64,000 bases of DNA from Plantago ovata (Eukaryota > Streptophyta > Magnoliopsida > Lamiales > Plantaginaceae): contig CM051455.1 of assembly GCA_028274465.1 (NCBI GenBank), positions 134,450,096 to 134,514,095 on the forward strand, given 5' to 3'. Positions within the stretch are counted from its first letter, which is position 1. Every line of letters begins with the position of its first letter. Below are positions 1 to 12,900 of the stretch, in pieces. The position numbers were made by a program, and so were the translations under genes. Below the pieces are notes generated by a model. That model was not told the DNA's origin, ran no database searches, and worked only from the letters and a program-made list of their open reading frames with translations.

Positions 1-800
1 AAAAATTCTGGATTTTAGCCATGAATCTATTTATGGCTAAAAAGAACGATCCGTGGCTAAAAACCTTTAGCCACAAATAGACCCGTTACTAATAAGGACG
101 TGACCATTTTTGGCGTAGCAACTATATTATCCGTGGCTAAAATTAGCGACGATTTCAGTGATGATTTTGTGACGGATAAAGGGTTGACCGGTTGGATCCG
201 TACTTTGGATGATTTGTTGCATTTATATTTTCGTTCTAAATTTATGATTTGTTGCCCATGAATGATAGAGGAGGTCAAGACGGACTAAACGGCGAAAGAA
301 TCGTCGAATTTGGTTGAGAGATGGATCTGTACGCAGGTTTCGAAAAGTTTCAAGTCATCAATGGTGAATTCTCGAAAAGGAGATGAAACTCCAAACAATA
401 GTTTGGAATGTGTAGAATAGGTCAATACGAATCCAATAGCGTTGGAATCATGCGATTTCGTTAAGAAACGAAGTCAAAATGACATTTCGAAGTTTGACCA
501 TGATGAAGAAGGTGTGAATAAGGAGTCCGGGTTATTAGGGTTTTAGAAATCATAACCCGTACCCAACCCGTACCCTTTAATTATTAACGGGTCGGGTACG
601 AATTGGGTTTTAAACACTTTCGGGTTGGGTTCGGGTTTCAGCCCGTTTCTTAAATTTTCGAGTTGGGTTGGGTTCAAACCCAACCCATTCAAAAGCCTAG
701 GTAATCTGATCAAGTTTTAGGTCTTTTTTTTAATTCAGTGACGGTATCCGTCAATAGTTAGTGACAGATAACACTATCCGTCACGAATTTGTTCATTATG
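1..800. mobile_element. Decayed DNA-transposon sequence with subterminal-type repeats (partial)
   Basis: Short words of the type TGGCTAAAA / TTTTAGCCA recur in both orientations in 1-150. GTGACGG / CCGTCAC words recur at about 165-180 and 735-785. This layout resembles the subterminal repeats of the CACTA elements further along (22189 and 25208), but no CACTA terminus is visible and the element runs off the left edge. Coding capacity was not found. It could equally be another TIR element. Confidence 0.35.
536..699. mobile_element. Short MITE-like element with GGGTTGGG/CCCAACCC inverted words
   Basis: Begins TAGGGTTTTAGAA and ends TTCAAAAGCCTA, which are imperfect inverted ends. Between them CCCAACCC/CCCGTACC on the left faces GGGTTGGG/GGGTTCGGG on the right. 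The design matches the hAT-like elements at 41031 and 50592 (TAGG ends, self-complementary subterminal words). Flanks GGTTAT and GGTAAT are only a rough target duplication, so the call is tentative. Confidence 0.4.
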
Positions 801-1689
801 ACACTGAAGAAGAAATCATTGATCACATTCTCAAATGTGTTGCTTTCGAACAAATTAGAAGGCACTTCATAGCTCAAATCCACTTTACCAGTTATCACTT
901 GACATAAACTCTTTATTCGTTCACTTCCGTTGATTAGCCGGGAGAATAAGGAATTATAAGATTTTTAATAATGTGGAGGTAAATATTCAGCTCTTTTGGC
1001 TTAAGCTAGCTCCTGGAGTTGGACCAAAATGTTACTTGCCAATTACAATTTTATCTTTTAATTTATTTAATTAACTAGGAACCGCGTCACACACTACGCG
1101 TGTGAAGCGTAATCTTGTAAAACATTATTGTTTTATTAAATAATATTGAAATAAATGGAGTGAATATATAATTTTCACATAATGACTTCAAACGTAATAA
1201 AAAAATAACTAATTGAGTAATTAAACTTAATATAAATGGTGTGGTATAAATGTATATAGTTTTTGTACTTATGCAATTAATAGTTTTGAATTGAACTATA
1301 TTAGAAATACGAAAAGTATTCTTCCGATGAGTTAAGAACCATCAGATACATCTCTAGACTTTGGAAACATTCAACTTCAAAATCTGCAATGCATCTTTTT
1401 CGCATGTTAATTGGTATTCTTCATTAGTTGAATATATTGTCAAGTGTTTCATATAAACATTCTAGTTTCATAATATGATGTTTTTAATTATTTTTATCAT
1501 ATGATTTAAGAATAATTTAAGGTCAAAATGACCATCGAAAAAGTCAACAAAATTAAGTGTTACATTTATAATTGGACGGAGAAAGTACGTCTTTTTTTAT
1601 AAGAACAAATCATGGTTACTTTTAAAATTAAGTATAACACGTCATACAACTTTATGTTAAAAAATAAAAATTTAAGAAGAGAATAAATA

Positions 1690-1860
1690 AAAAAGAAACA
1701 AAATTACGTCAATAATATTCGAACCCAACACCTTCAACTAAAATAATGATACAAATAATAGAAAAAAATCACGCCAACAAGATTCGAACCAAACACCTTC
1801 AATAAAAATAATGGAGAAAAATCACGCCAACATGATTCGAACTCTACATCTTTAACTAAC
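1690..1860. repeat. Three imperfect tandem copies of a tRNA-B-box-like segment
   Basis: A segment of about 55-65 bp containing ATTCGAACC(C/A)AACACC occurs three times (near 1718, 1783 and 1838), the third copy more diverged. On the minus strand the core reads GGTTCGAAT, like a Pol III B box. The rest of 800-2140 is AT-rich sequence in which I see no gene. Confidence 0.5.
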
Positions 1861-3062
1861 TAATGACACATGTACGCAACAGATTGAAATTGAATAAGCA
1901 AGATCAACGGATTAAAATTGATTGGTAGATCAATCAATTAAATCAAACGACTTATTATATTACTTTAATTTGATTATATGGAATAATTCGTGAAATACAA
2001 GTATTAGTCAAATTCTTGCGGAATAATACAAAAGATTTCAAACAATGGAGAAGATATATTTAAAATATATTTCCCTAAGAGATTTAACTATTTAAGACAA
2101 CTTAAGACAATGGATGACAAAAATATAGCTACATTATTAATTAATTTATATAATAATAATAATAATTAAATTTTCCTTTGCTATTGCAGTACAGAGAAGA
2201 AACTCTAGAGATTCCTTGAGAAACGCTTCTTACTCTCCACCAACTGCTCTTCATTCCAATCTTCCTTCTTTCATCCCCAGACAGAAGAAGAAACACAAAT
2301 CCGATTGCTCGCTCGCTCGCTCGATTTCTCAGGTTTTCTTCCCCAACCCATCTCATGATTTTTGCATTCTTTTCCATCAGCTGGTACCATAATTCTTGCT
2401 TTTTGTTACTTTGATTTTATGGGATTGATTGTTTCTTTTCATCAGAACTACATTAGGCCAAGATCGAAACTTTTTGGTACATGGGATCTGTGCTTTGTGC
2501 TTTGAATTCTTTCATCTTTGTTTTCTTGTTCTTGCATACCAATTACTGTGTTGTTTGTGAATTTGAGATGTTTTTGTAATGGTAATGATTGGCTGAAAGG
2601 TTAGAACTTTGTTTCATGTGTGTTGATGGCACCAAAGTTTTGATCTTTTTTTACCTTTAAGGACTAGGTGATGATGAGATGATGATGAGATTATGCTCAA
2701 AGTTTTATGATGTTTACTTGTTCAAGATATACTTGCGTACTTTATGATTTGTTAGCTTAATGTTTTGAGATATTAATCTGTATCGCTGTTGCTTAGCTTA
2801 ATCGATTGCGTGAGCGTTTCCAATTGTGTATTGAAGTACATGTTTTGATGCCAGTGCCTCTCTGTATTATGACTAACCATGAATTGCCTTGTTGTTTCGT
2901 TTCATCAAGTACGCCGTTGTGCAATCATTGCTTGGTCTGTGTTGGATTTTGTCTGTTCAGTGTTCTGAAGAATTCATTGGATACGTAAATCATGTTTTGA
3001 AACTAAATGGAATTGTACATTGCTTTGTAATCTGCCTCGAGGACCTAGGCCAGGAGTAACTT

Positions 3063-3084
3063 CCCCCCCCCCCCCCCCCCCCCC
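3063..3084 (+). repeat. Poly-C homopolymer, 22 C
   Basis: An uninterrupted run of 22 C lies in the presumed 5'UTR intron of the downstream RING gene. No function is apparent. The length may vary between individuals or be an assembly estimate. Confidence 0.9.
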
Positions 3085-3368
3085 AACATATGGTTAATGT
3101 GTGTGGTATATGTTAATCCATGCTGCTTTCTACAGCTGTGCATTGGACACAGATAATGTTTCATATCACCACAGCAGAATACTCCTTGTCTCTAAGAAAT
3201 CCATGGTTTAACTATGTTTTTTTTTGTTCTTGGATTTATCCATCTTTCTTTTGTTTCTGTGTAATTTGAACAGTTTGTATTTTGCTATAAAGTTTAATCA
3301 TGTTTTCTTCAATTAATGCAGACTCTTCTGAACAAAGCTAAGTAGTCTCTGGTCCGAAATAACTGGAC

Positions 3369-6300
3369 ATGCAACGGGCAAGGGCTATTGGTTCCTTTCC
3401 TGAACCATTTGATCTGAATGAAGGATCTTTACCCAACAACAATCCGATGGATCACTCTGGTTCCTGGGATAACAGTCCTGTTGAAAATCGAACTGATGGC
3501 TGGAACAATGGTGGATCCAGCTCAATTACACATAATGGGCACGAAGAAGCTTTGGGACATCATTCAGATTCAAGAAATGTTTGGTCATCTGCCTTCCATC
3601 CCTACTCTGGGACTAACCCAACATCACAAGGTTGGCCTTTTCAACCATCTAATGTAAGCAGTTCCAGTTATGCTGGCAATCATGTAGCTAGCAGATTGCC
3701 AAGTATGGAAACTTTTGCCTTAAACAGAACTTCACATAATATTGATTCGTCAGAAAGAGATTCGACTCCAACGAACTATTATCCTTCAAGTAACAGAGGA
3801 AAATATTCAGGTGCTTCTAGTTCACCTTTTGAAAGTAGCAACTTGCCAAGTTCTTCTTCTAGTTGGGGTCAGTCCTATAAGAGGAAGTCTGTTGAAGGTA
3901 CCTCTGGACAATTTTTTCAGGGTGGAAGTTCGAGTTCTAACCAAATGACAGATAATTTTATTCAGCATCATCCTTTTGGTAGTTATACTCCTTCACCACA
4001 TCTCCCCGCCAACATGTCTAGTAACACTGAGCAGCTAAATTCGAGAAGCGGGTTTGGTATGAGTGGGGTTCCTCCTAGGCTTTTCCCCTCTTCAACCAAT
4101 TCTAGACTGCCAGAAGGCTCCGCAGGACATCCCAATGTGACGCTAACTAATGGATATCGTGATACTTTTCAGCTTGACACACTAAGAGGCACTTCTGTAG
4201 GACATCCAATTGTTTCTGCTCAACTGTCACGACCTATCTCGAATAATGAGATCCCAAGTACCGTCACAAACCAACCTCATCTTGCTCGTTTAAATGAGCA
4301 AAGAGAGATGCATGCATACCCTTGGAGTGGATCAGTCAGTTCTGGAGGCCGCAGTTCTAATTCATTGATGGAAGTTAACGAGGGAATCTCTCTTAGAAAT
4401 AATCTGGAGTATCCTCTAAATGCTGCTTCCCCAGAGACTAGAAACATCTCACGAGACCAAATTGATTGGAGTTTTCCTTGTGTAACTTCTTCACCTTATA
4501 GAAGCCGTCCATATGGTGCTCGGATTGGGTCCTCAGCTGGTGGACGTCCTTCTTCTTCTTCCTCTTCTTCCCCTTCATTGCCTTATCAGAGCCAGACATT
4601 GCAAGATCATCGAAGGTTACGAGAAGCCTCTTCACGGCTTCCTTACCAGCCATGGATGGAATCAGAGTCTGGAACTCGGAGTAGTCACTTTGAATCTTCT
4701 TCGTCAGTTGAAGCTGCTGTTGCAAGTAGACAGAGACTGGTAAGATGTTATTCTTAATTGGTTCCCTTATCTAAAACACAAGCTCACATACCTTCTGTTT
4801 GTTAGTATCTGGTAGCTTTTATCATTACTGCACTATCTCTTTTAATCACGTCACTACATTGTAGTAACGACTTTAGCACTTAAAAACTCATATACTGTAT
4901 ATAGGTAAAAGTAAAAGTGTAAAACCATAACAAAATCTGTGTGAAAACAGGTTCTCATATAATTTATGTTTTTGTATCCACTATTATATTTCTTTGACAT
5001 TCTAGATCTCATTAGATATAATTACATTTTTTAGCATATCGAACTGTTTCATGGGTTTGGAGGTGGGATTAGTCGCACCTAGTGGATACCATGGGAAACC
5101 AAAATAAATAAAAAATGCTGTTTCATGATTGTGATGACCCTTACTGCTGCTTCTAATAGCTTCACTATTTTTTGGGAGCATATTAGTCATAATCTTTTAT
5201 CTTTTGATTAGTCATTTCATTATGTTCACATATTGCAATTAACAAACTATCGTTTAACTCTTTTTGTCAAGTCTTGTTAAATTGCAAATTTGTTGATTTT
5301 CTAAGGTTTGCTTGTGTGGTGTTACCCTTGCATTAGTGCAATTGAGCCATAACCTATTTACTTGATACTCTGTATAATATTGTGAACAGAATCAACAGAT
5401 TCGCCACGTCTTGAGAGCCATGAGCGGTGGTGTCCACTTGCCACCTGAGGTTTGTCTAGATCTCTGATAACTTGATTTTAGCTGTCTTTTAGTAGCTGTC
5501 TGTTCACTATTTTAGAAAATTAGTATATTTGATCTGTATTAGCTGTTTCTTACTTGGAAAGTACAGTGCGTACAGCAGAGTAAATTCATTAAGCTATAGT
5601 TGATTGAAATTGTTTAGCCTACTGAGCCGAATATGGAGTAGTAATTAATGAGGCATCGTTATTTTTTAGGGTGACAGATTCATAGGTTGTGATGCTAGGA
5701 GGAACGTGCTTAGTCCAAGTATGAGCATGATGACACTGTTTCTGGCCATATAATCTTGTAGCAAATCAACCACAATTCAAACCTTAGTTCATTTTATCAA
5801 TACATAAATCACTTAATTTACATTTCTGTACCATTCAAATCAATCAAATGATGTGATATCCAAATTGGTTGTGGTGAGACTTAGCTGTATAAAAATGTAT
5901 GGTACACGAAAACAAAGAGAAGCGCAGAATAGACTACAGGAAGAAAAGAATCAACTAATCAAGTATCATATCGAGGATAGTTGCTTTCACTTTGTAGATG
6001 TCAAGTAGAACATATACTTTACTACTTTAGTTTAGCCAATAAGCTGGATTGACAGTTTTGTTCAAGTTGATTGGAAGACTTAGTTTTAATTGCCTTTTCT
6101 GTGTCTCACATGTTTCAGTTGGGAGAATATGTGCTTATTGACCCTTTTATGGATGGATTTGTCGAGTTGCATGACCAACATAGAGACATGAGGCTTGACG
6201 TCGACAATATGTCCTACGAGGTAAGCATATCTTCTCATTTGGCTCTTTCCGTTCTCCGACATAAAGAAATCTTTCGTGTAAGGTCAAAACTCAATGTTAT

Positions 6301-7576
6301 GCAACAGGAACTGTTGGCTTTGGAAGAACAAATTGGGGATGTGAATACTGGGCTGAGTGAGGCGAAAATCTGGAGTTCTATGAAACAGAGGAGGCATGAA
6401 GAAATGGGAGCCTCACCAAACGTGGAGCCATGCTGTATTTGCCAGGTTAGATATATATGCCTTTACAGCTCCGATAGGGTGTGTTTTCTGTTACCAGTAT
6501 GCTTGTGTTTTAAACACAAATGCGCGTGTGGAGCGTTCCAAACTGAACCCTTACAGCTTCTTTTCTTACATAAGTAGAAATGTAGTAGAGTTTAGAAGCA
6601 GGTTAGAGCCCTGTCTTGCTTCTCATGGTAATCTTGTACAGTTGTACTAGTAGTTATTTCAAGCATGATGCATCAGAATTTGATGTCTTCTGTATGATTT
6701 GACTCGCATATCTACTCTCTCTCCCTCCTACTGTTATAAATTCACTGACACAACAAATCAGAAGCTTTATTACATCCTGTATTTTGAATTCTATTCTACT
6801 TTACGTACTGTCTAAACTGATCCTCTAATACTTTTCTAAGCTCATTTTTTACAGCTCGTAAACTTCTTAATGCACTAGAAGCTTTAGAAAATACTCCCTA
6901 ATGGGACATCCGTATGTAAAAACGACATGTAAAATTGCCATCCATGCTTTCAGAAAACAGTACTACACTACTGCTCATATGATACTGATGACAGAGTGAA
7001 ATTTGTTTTCTGGATATATGAATCTCTTGTAGGCTGTAGCCCTACTATAGCAAGAACTTTCTTTATATGCTGGACACCCTTTGCAGCTTTTCTAGTTGCT
7101 TCTGTAATGCCACAAATTGAAATTGTCCGTCTCGGCAATTTTTTTTCTTTTTCTTGCCTCTCCTGCTTATGCCATTTCCATTAGTACCATAAACTGCGAA
7201 ACAATGCTGCTTCCCTGATTTGTTACATTCAATTTCTAATTTGCTGCAAATTCGAGCTACCAGACATTCTTACAATCATTGAAATTTGGACTATAACTGT
7301 AAGGTAGCTCGAATTTTTGGAGTTTGGACACCCTAAGGTGGTGTAGCCAAATTTCATACATTTTTTTTTCTCTTGGTTGGCTTGAGTTGCAAATATGATT
7401 TTCTAGTAAACATTACTCATCTTTTTCCTCCATATTTTGAGCAGGAGAATTACGTTTCTGGAGATGACATCGGGATGTTGGATTGTGCACATGAGTTTCA
7501 CAGCGGTTGCATTACACATTGGCTAAAACTGAAGAATCTGTGTCCCATCTGCAAGATGACGGCACTGAAAACTTGA
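3369..7576 (+). CDS. RING-H2 E3 ubiquitin ligase, MBR1/RHG1A-like
   Basis: Five coding exons: 3369-4739, 5390-5449, 6119-6220, 6308-6445 and 7445-7576. All junctions are GT-AG in phase 0, giving 600 aa. A non-coding first exon (about 2170-2336) probably splices to about 3322. The first 457 residues (exon 1) are Ser/Asn/Pro-rich and low-complexity. Next comes the conserved block HRDMRLDVDNMSYE (seen here as HRDMRLDVDNMSYE after LHDQ) and LLALEEQIG...TGLSE. A C-terminal RING-H2 has zinc ligands at about C553, C556, C571, H573, H576, C579, C590 and C593. The RING is split by the last intron just after CCICQ. This order (long disordered N-terminus, HRDMRLDVDNMSYE-like block, RING at the extreme C-terminus) is that of plant MBR1/MBR2 and RHG1A ligases. 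Arabidopsis MBR1/2 act on mediator subunit MED25/PFT1; whether this copy does is inference. The first ATG after the 5'UTR intron was chosen as start. Confidence 0.9.
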
Positions 7577-8173
7577 AAAATGCAAGAAACTTCAACCCTC
7601 ACCAGCCAGAAGCAAAAGGAAAAAGAAACCGCAGTCCGCAGGGTCGAAACTTTAGCATCAAGTCTGTCTAGCTAGAGTCAAGACTGGCCCATGATGGATT
7701 TAAAAACTTGTTACCTGAAAACCTTTTCATGCCTATTCCATCAACTTGCTGGTTTTGAGGAATGAATTGAAAGGGTGCATTTGCTGGGAAACAGGCTTTA
7801 CTTTTGGCATGATTAAGTTTTTACTTTTATTATGATTTATTTATGAAACCATGGATTTTCTTCAAACGATGCTATATACTATATCTAGGTTACTTGATGA
7901 ACTTTTGGTAATGATTTATCTTTTGGAAACAGCAAAGAATTTGACATTTGATAATATCAGTAATATGCTGGACATGGCATTTGCCTTGGTTTGATTTCTT
8001 AGGAAAACTATAACCGATGATGAAATTAGGCTTAAAAAAAAAAAAAAATTTAGTTCTCTATATGCGACTGTATGTTCTTCTCGTCACATGACTCAAAGCT
8101 GAGATATTTTTTAAATGAACTCAGAACGCTTACCTCTTGAGTTAAATGAACTCAAAGCCTTGAGCCGAAAGAC

Positions 8174-8349
8174 TTTGTTCTCTTTATTTGAAAATTTATT
8201 ATTTTAAATTCAGTTCAGATAATTTCAGTCTTAAGATGTATCAGATTTGCTTAATACTAGTATTTTATATTACAAATAAGTTCAGTTCAAATCAGACCAA
8301 TTAAGTTCAATTCAACTTCGCTAAGTTCAGTTCAGACGAAGAGAACAAA
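8174..8349. mobile_element. MITE of the TTCAGTTCA family, copy 1
   Basis: Ends are inverted: TTTGTTCTCTTTATTTGAA on the left, and the right end read in reverse gives TTTGTTCTCTTCGTCTGAA. The interior is built from TTCAGTTCA-type words. A second recognisable copy is at 39678-39851, and diffuse runs of the same words occur at 14570-14710 and 43400-43700. No coding capacity. The target duplication is not clear. Confidence 0.6.
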
Positions 8350-9065
8350 ACTTAATTGTCGTAGCTGAAAAAAGTTATTAACTAGTAAACATACATATAT
8401 AATTACTTTTAAAAGTTTGATAATATGGACAAAATTTGTTGTAATAATTACCAGTAAACTAACTTGCAATCACCACCAGCTAAAAAATATCACGTTATTT
8501 ATTAGGTATTGCATGTAAAAACAAACATGAGTTTACACCGTGTTATGCAATATTCATTCTCGGAAAAATCTGTTTGCTAAAAACACAGGATTTACGTTGA
8601 ATTTGGTGTATGTATACGTACTAATTCTAGGAACGTTCCAATTACCATTACACAAGATAACAAGCACAATATTGGATTAATGCAGATAGGAATCTACGTT
8701 GGCGGGGTGGATGGGGTTCTTCTTCGCTACTTCCCGCTCAGGTGGATATATAGGAAACTTGATCGGGTATATGGATGAACATATTTAAAATTATATTTTG
8801 GTCGTATGATTTTTGGTTATTGAAGCCTTTATACTTTCATTATATAGTAAATTAAAAATAATGTTCTTCAGGAATAAGACATAGTTTTGAAAACTTCGGA
8901 GCTGTGAGTGTGTGTATGTTAAGTGATATTTTTAACGAATACGAACGATCGATATATTAAGTTACAATTCAGGCAAAAACGGGTGATACTTTCCCTTTTT
9001 TTCTTGCTTTTTTTTCTTCTTAGTTTCATGTTGTTTGTTGTCATCTAAAAGATTATTATCATGGA

Positions 9066-9452
9066 CTCACTCCGTTCCAAATCAAAATTTTTTTTTATAT
9101 TTTAACCGTAAATTACTACTATTTTTATACATATGATTAGTATATAATAAAGTTATATTAGATAAATATATTTAATTTTCTCTCATAATATAATTTAATT
9201 TATTTTTTATTGTGTAATGTAGGAGTAATTTGTGATTAAAAAAAAAAAAACCTTTTTTGGACCAGAGGGGAGTTTTTTTTTTTTTTAAATCGGCTAAAAG
9301 TTTATTAATAATACGACGAGTATAAGAAATACTCGTAATAATACACTAAAAAACAAGTGTAACATCACACCGTAGCAAGAGATACAAATACTCAACCGCC
9401 TATAGACCAATAAGTAAGGCAACAATAAAGCAACACTAGCTCTCGAGGGGAG
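9066..9452. mobile_element. Stowaway-like MITE interrupted by a LINE insertion
   Basis: The left end CTCACTCCGTTCCAAATC and the reversed right end CTCCCCTCTGGTCCAAAA match the usual CTCC(C)TCCGT terminus of Stowaway (Tc1/mariner) MITEs. The right flank is TA; the left flank is GA, presumably mutated. The last few bases before the right TA are separated from the body by the insertion at 9274-9444. The interior is very AT-rich. Confidence 0.55.
9274..9444 (-). mobile_element. 5'-truncated LINE 3' end with perfect 9-bp TSD
   Basis: A poly-T run (9274-9286), i.e. a poly(A) tail on the minus strand, is followed by non-coding sequence. The insertion is flanked by GAGGGGAGT at 9265-9273 and 9445-9453. 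The tail-proximal sequence (CGGCTAAA...TTTATTAATAA, plus strand) matches in reverse the end of the LINE at 9780-10177, so both belong to one family. No ORF remains in 171 bp. Confidence 0.75.
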
Positions 9453-9779
9453 TATATAGAACAAAAGAACTTAGGGGGTAATTTTTTTAACGGCAAATGC
9501 GGTAGAAATCTTCAAATCCACATCCGGCATAATTTCCCCTCTATGTTCTGAAAAAAAAAAATGAAAGTTTATAATTTTCAATATCACGATGCGATACGGG
9601 AACGAATTGCGTAATATACGGGTGGATGTCAATTTAAACGGTCTTTAATCGATTTTAGATAACACAAGAGTAATCTAACGTATTTACACTTTCCACCAAG
9701 ACTCGAACAGATTATTTCCACTTAATATCTTCTATGATACTTGTTGAATAGTTAATTACTCAGTCTGATAAGAAATTAG

Positions 9780-10177
9780 ACGGTCATTCCCGTTTATGTT
9801 GGTTACTTGGTTCGACGAGATCCTTCTCCTTCACGCGGTGTTCACTTCCTGTTTTGATTTTCATTTGATGCTTGGTGGAGTTGTTGGTCAAAAGTCTCTG
9901 GAGAATTACATTTCCTCATGGTGAGGTACTGGAAGTCATCCTTGGAAGCTTCATTCTGGTTTCTCCCCTGTACACTAGTGCCGGTTTGGATTGGTTTGTT
10001 AGTAGCTAGCCTACTGTTGTATTATATTTGCCTTGCTAGATGTCATTCGGTTGGTTGTGTATTTTTATTTCTTGTTCCGGTGTGGATGTTACACTCGATT
10101 TCAAGTGCCCTATCACGAGCATATCTTATGCTCGAGGTGTTATTAATAAAAAATTTAGCCGTTTAAAAAAAAAAAAA
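9780..10177 (+). mobile_element. LINE 3' end with poly(A) tail
   Basis: Ends in TTTAGCCGTTT followed by a 13-A run (10165-10177), preceded by a TTATTAATAAA motif shared with the oppositely oriented copy at 9274-9444. AAATTAG occurs just before 9780 and again at the tail, a possible but A-rich target duplication. Small open frames here look like 3'UTR sequence. The 5' boundary is approximate. Confidence 0.55.
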
Positions 10178-10374
10178 TTAGGTAAATATTTTAAGTGGGG
10201 TCCTTTTCCAGTGCGGTAAACCTAAAATATATGCTTAAGCTACTGCTTTGTGTTTCGAAGGCAGTAACGGCATTTAGGCTTATGATTGTATTTTGGCCTT
10301 TTCTACTTAAAAAAGTACCTAGCTCTCTTCATTTTCATGTCCATAGTTACAACTTACAATTTCTTGCCACCTTC

Positions 10375-10382
10375 TATATATA
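10375..10382 (+). promoter_or_regulatory. Probable TATA box of the bHLH gene
   Basis: TATATATA lies 41 bp upstream of the bHLH start codon at 10424. That predicts a transcript start near 10405 and a very short 5'UTR, and it argues against the in-frame ATG at 10286, which would lie upstream of this box. Confidence 0.55.
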
Positions 10383-10423
10383 GTTTTTCCTCTACACATT
10401 CTATACATACATACTATTCATCT

Positions 10424-12900
10424 ATGTCGACAGAAGAAGTGAATCATGATAAGCCCTTTTGGGACGACGACGGAACGTGGTCGTTTTCCCTTCTAGAGAG
10501 TGAAGAAAATGATGGGGTCGAAAAGTTGGACATGGGGTTGAATCTTCCAGATGAAAAAGGGGTGGAGGCCGCCAAGGAACTACCACCGCCACCACCACCA
10601 CTGGGCAACAAGGGAAAGAGCAAGAAGAAAAGAAGTGCATCCGCGGTGAAAAGTGGTGATGAAGGTGGAGAACCGGATCACGAGGTGCACATAATGACGG
10701 AGAGGGAGAGGAGGAAGAAGATGAGAAACATGTTTGCCAATCTTCATTCTTTGCTCCCAAATCTACCTCCAAAGGTAAAGTCATGTTTTCATTACGCTTT
10801 TTTATTTTAGAAAAATTAAATGAACTCAAAAAATTGTTTAAATCGGCAGTCATGAATTAAATAGGCTTGAAACGAGGTGTTATATAGTGTGAAAGATTAT
10901 AGTATGTATTATTTAAAATTATTATTCGGATTGTTCAAAAATGGTTCTCATAAGTATTTTTCGAGTTGCTTCATTAAAACAACTTTGAGAAGGGTAGATC
11001 TTTGTGCCTCTTTTAGCTTTTGTGATAACAAGTTATGTGGTTTGTTTCTTGGAAAGGTACATTTACTTTTTAGGTGAAACAAACAGCACAAGCTAATTTT
11101 ACATGAGCATATCTACTCAAATTTGTTCGAAGATTACAACAAATAAATATTAATTTGGAACATTTTCATTTGTCATAGAAATTATTCTTTCTTGATCGAA
11201 TAGCTAGCTAATGCTTCTCTTACAGAAAGTACTAGTTAGCTTATTTTCCATGGGGTTTCCAAAACAAGTTACAATTATATGGATTTTTTGTTACATTATA
11301 TTCCTTCCCTTTTTATGAATAATTAAAAAAATTGACAACAATCACAACAAATTTGGTTTCACTATATAGTCCTAGAATAAATCTCACTTTTTATCATTTA
11401 ATTAGCTTAGCTTGTGAAGATTGTAAAAAGAGTGAAGAGACATATCAAGACTATAGTATGGTTTTCGACACAGATCGATCTCTCGTATATAATGTTTGTA
11501 CAAGAAAGATATAGCTAGAAGGGATTAAAACATTCATTGAATTATGATTTGATTAGCCCCATTTTTGAATTAACAGGCAGATAAGACCAGCATTGTGGAT
11601 GAAGCAGTACAGTACATCAAGGATCTGCAAGAAACCTATGAATCCCTCCAAAAACTGAAAGTTGAAAGGATGAATGGCATAAGTAGCAAGGCCATCATCA
11701 ATTACAATATTTCCTCAACAAGCCAACAAAATCTTGACATCCCATTCCCATCAAGAGAGGCTTTTCTTGCTGATATATGTTCCCAAAGTTCCATACTTAC
11801 CCCTACTACGTCCCAGTTGTTCCCACCTGTTGAGTTCCCCCCTATCGTCTTCACCAAGACTTATACTTTCCCGAATGTGGTGATCAGTTTGACTGGGAGA
11901 GACGCCCATATCAGTATCACTTGCCACAGGAAACCCCGCCTCTGTGTTGGCATTTGCTTTGTGCTAGAGAAGTACCAATTAGAGGTCATGTTTGCCGATC
12001 TTACAACTGAAATGAATAGGTGCACGGCCATGTTTCGCACACATGTAAGTAATTATTTGTGTACGTAATTTCTTCCTGTATTTTTTAAAATTTGTTCTGC
12101 ATCTTTTAAATATTGAGATTTACTGTGAAATCAATTTTGAGTTTTGCTTATTTCTAACTGCGCCATAGCATAATGTGTTGTATAATGCACATACATAGAT
12201 AGTTAAAGAATAGTATAATAGTTTAAAAGCCACTATCTTAGAAACCCTACATTCATGCGTGCATTTTTTTTATTCTCACAAAATTGTCTTTATTTTTGCC
12301 CTTATTTTGTACTTTGCCATGGAAATTATGTATAGGGCTTGGAATACTATAATATTTAGTTCTATCTGAATTTAGGGCTTTCCTCATTTGGAGATGTTAT
12401 TTTTCGCGTGTTGGACATAATTAGTCTTGTGTTAACTTAGAGAAAAAAACATGAAATGCTAGTGAATTGAAACATTAGATAGTTGCAAAATCACACAAAT
12501 AGTCATAGTAGAAACACATTTTAAAAAGTTCACTGTAGGTATGGTAAAATTCATTTTAGCCTTTTAAACTCATTCTTAGTGTGATAGTACTACAACAACT
12601 CGTGATTTGCTTAAACAATTGAATGCACAAAAGGCACGCCCCCACCGTAAAATCTATTTCTAACTTCGCCTCTGATATCATGACACTGAGTGTTCCACCA
12701 CATGCAAGTCGTGATGATTTAACCTTCTGTGATTAATTAGTTATTACCACGGTTTTATTTTATAATGAAAATTTGTATTTGTTATGAATGAACAATTGCA
12801 TATGAATCAGGCAAAGACAGATATGTTTCCGATGGCATTTCCAGTGGAGGAGATATACAGACAAGTTGCTGCAGAACTCATGATGTGGGTAAATTCATAA
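10424..12900 (+). CDS. bHLH transcription factor, bHLH95 (RGE1/ZHOUPI)-like
   Basis: Three exons, 10424-10774, 11577-12044 and 12811-12900, all GT-AG in phase 0, give 302 aa. The N-terminus is acidic, followed by a proline run (residues 54-59) and a Lys/Arg stretch. The basic region at about 86-101 contains [16 protein letters not shown], keeping the H-x3-E-R-x-R-R DNA-contact pattern for E-boxes. Helix 1 runs to NLPPK at the end of exon 1. Helix 2 ([18 protein letters not shown]) begins exon 2. The rest of exon 2 carries an ACT-like segment (about 200-265), with [16 protein letters not shown] as its clearest part. The basic region and the position of the first intron match Arabidopsis bHLH95, which acts in endosperm breakdown and embryo cuticle formation; a related clade member cannot be excluded. 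Introns of about 800 and 770 bp contain no recognisable insert. Confidence 0.82.

Noticed and set aside
10286..10423. In-frame upstream ATG extending the bHLH protein by 46 residues
   Set aside because: The extension is hydrophobic and lies across the TATA box at 10375; the ATG at 10424 gives a typical acidic N-terminus.
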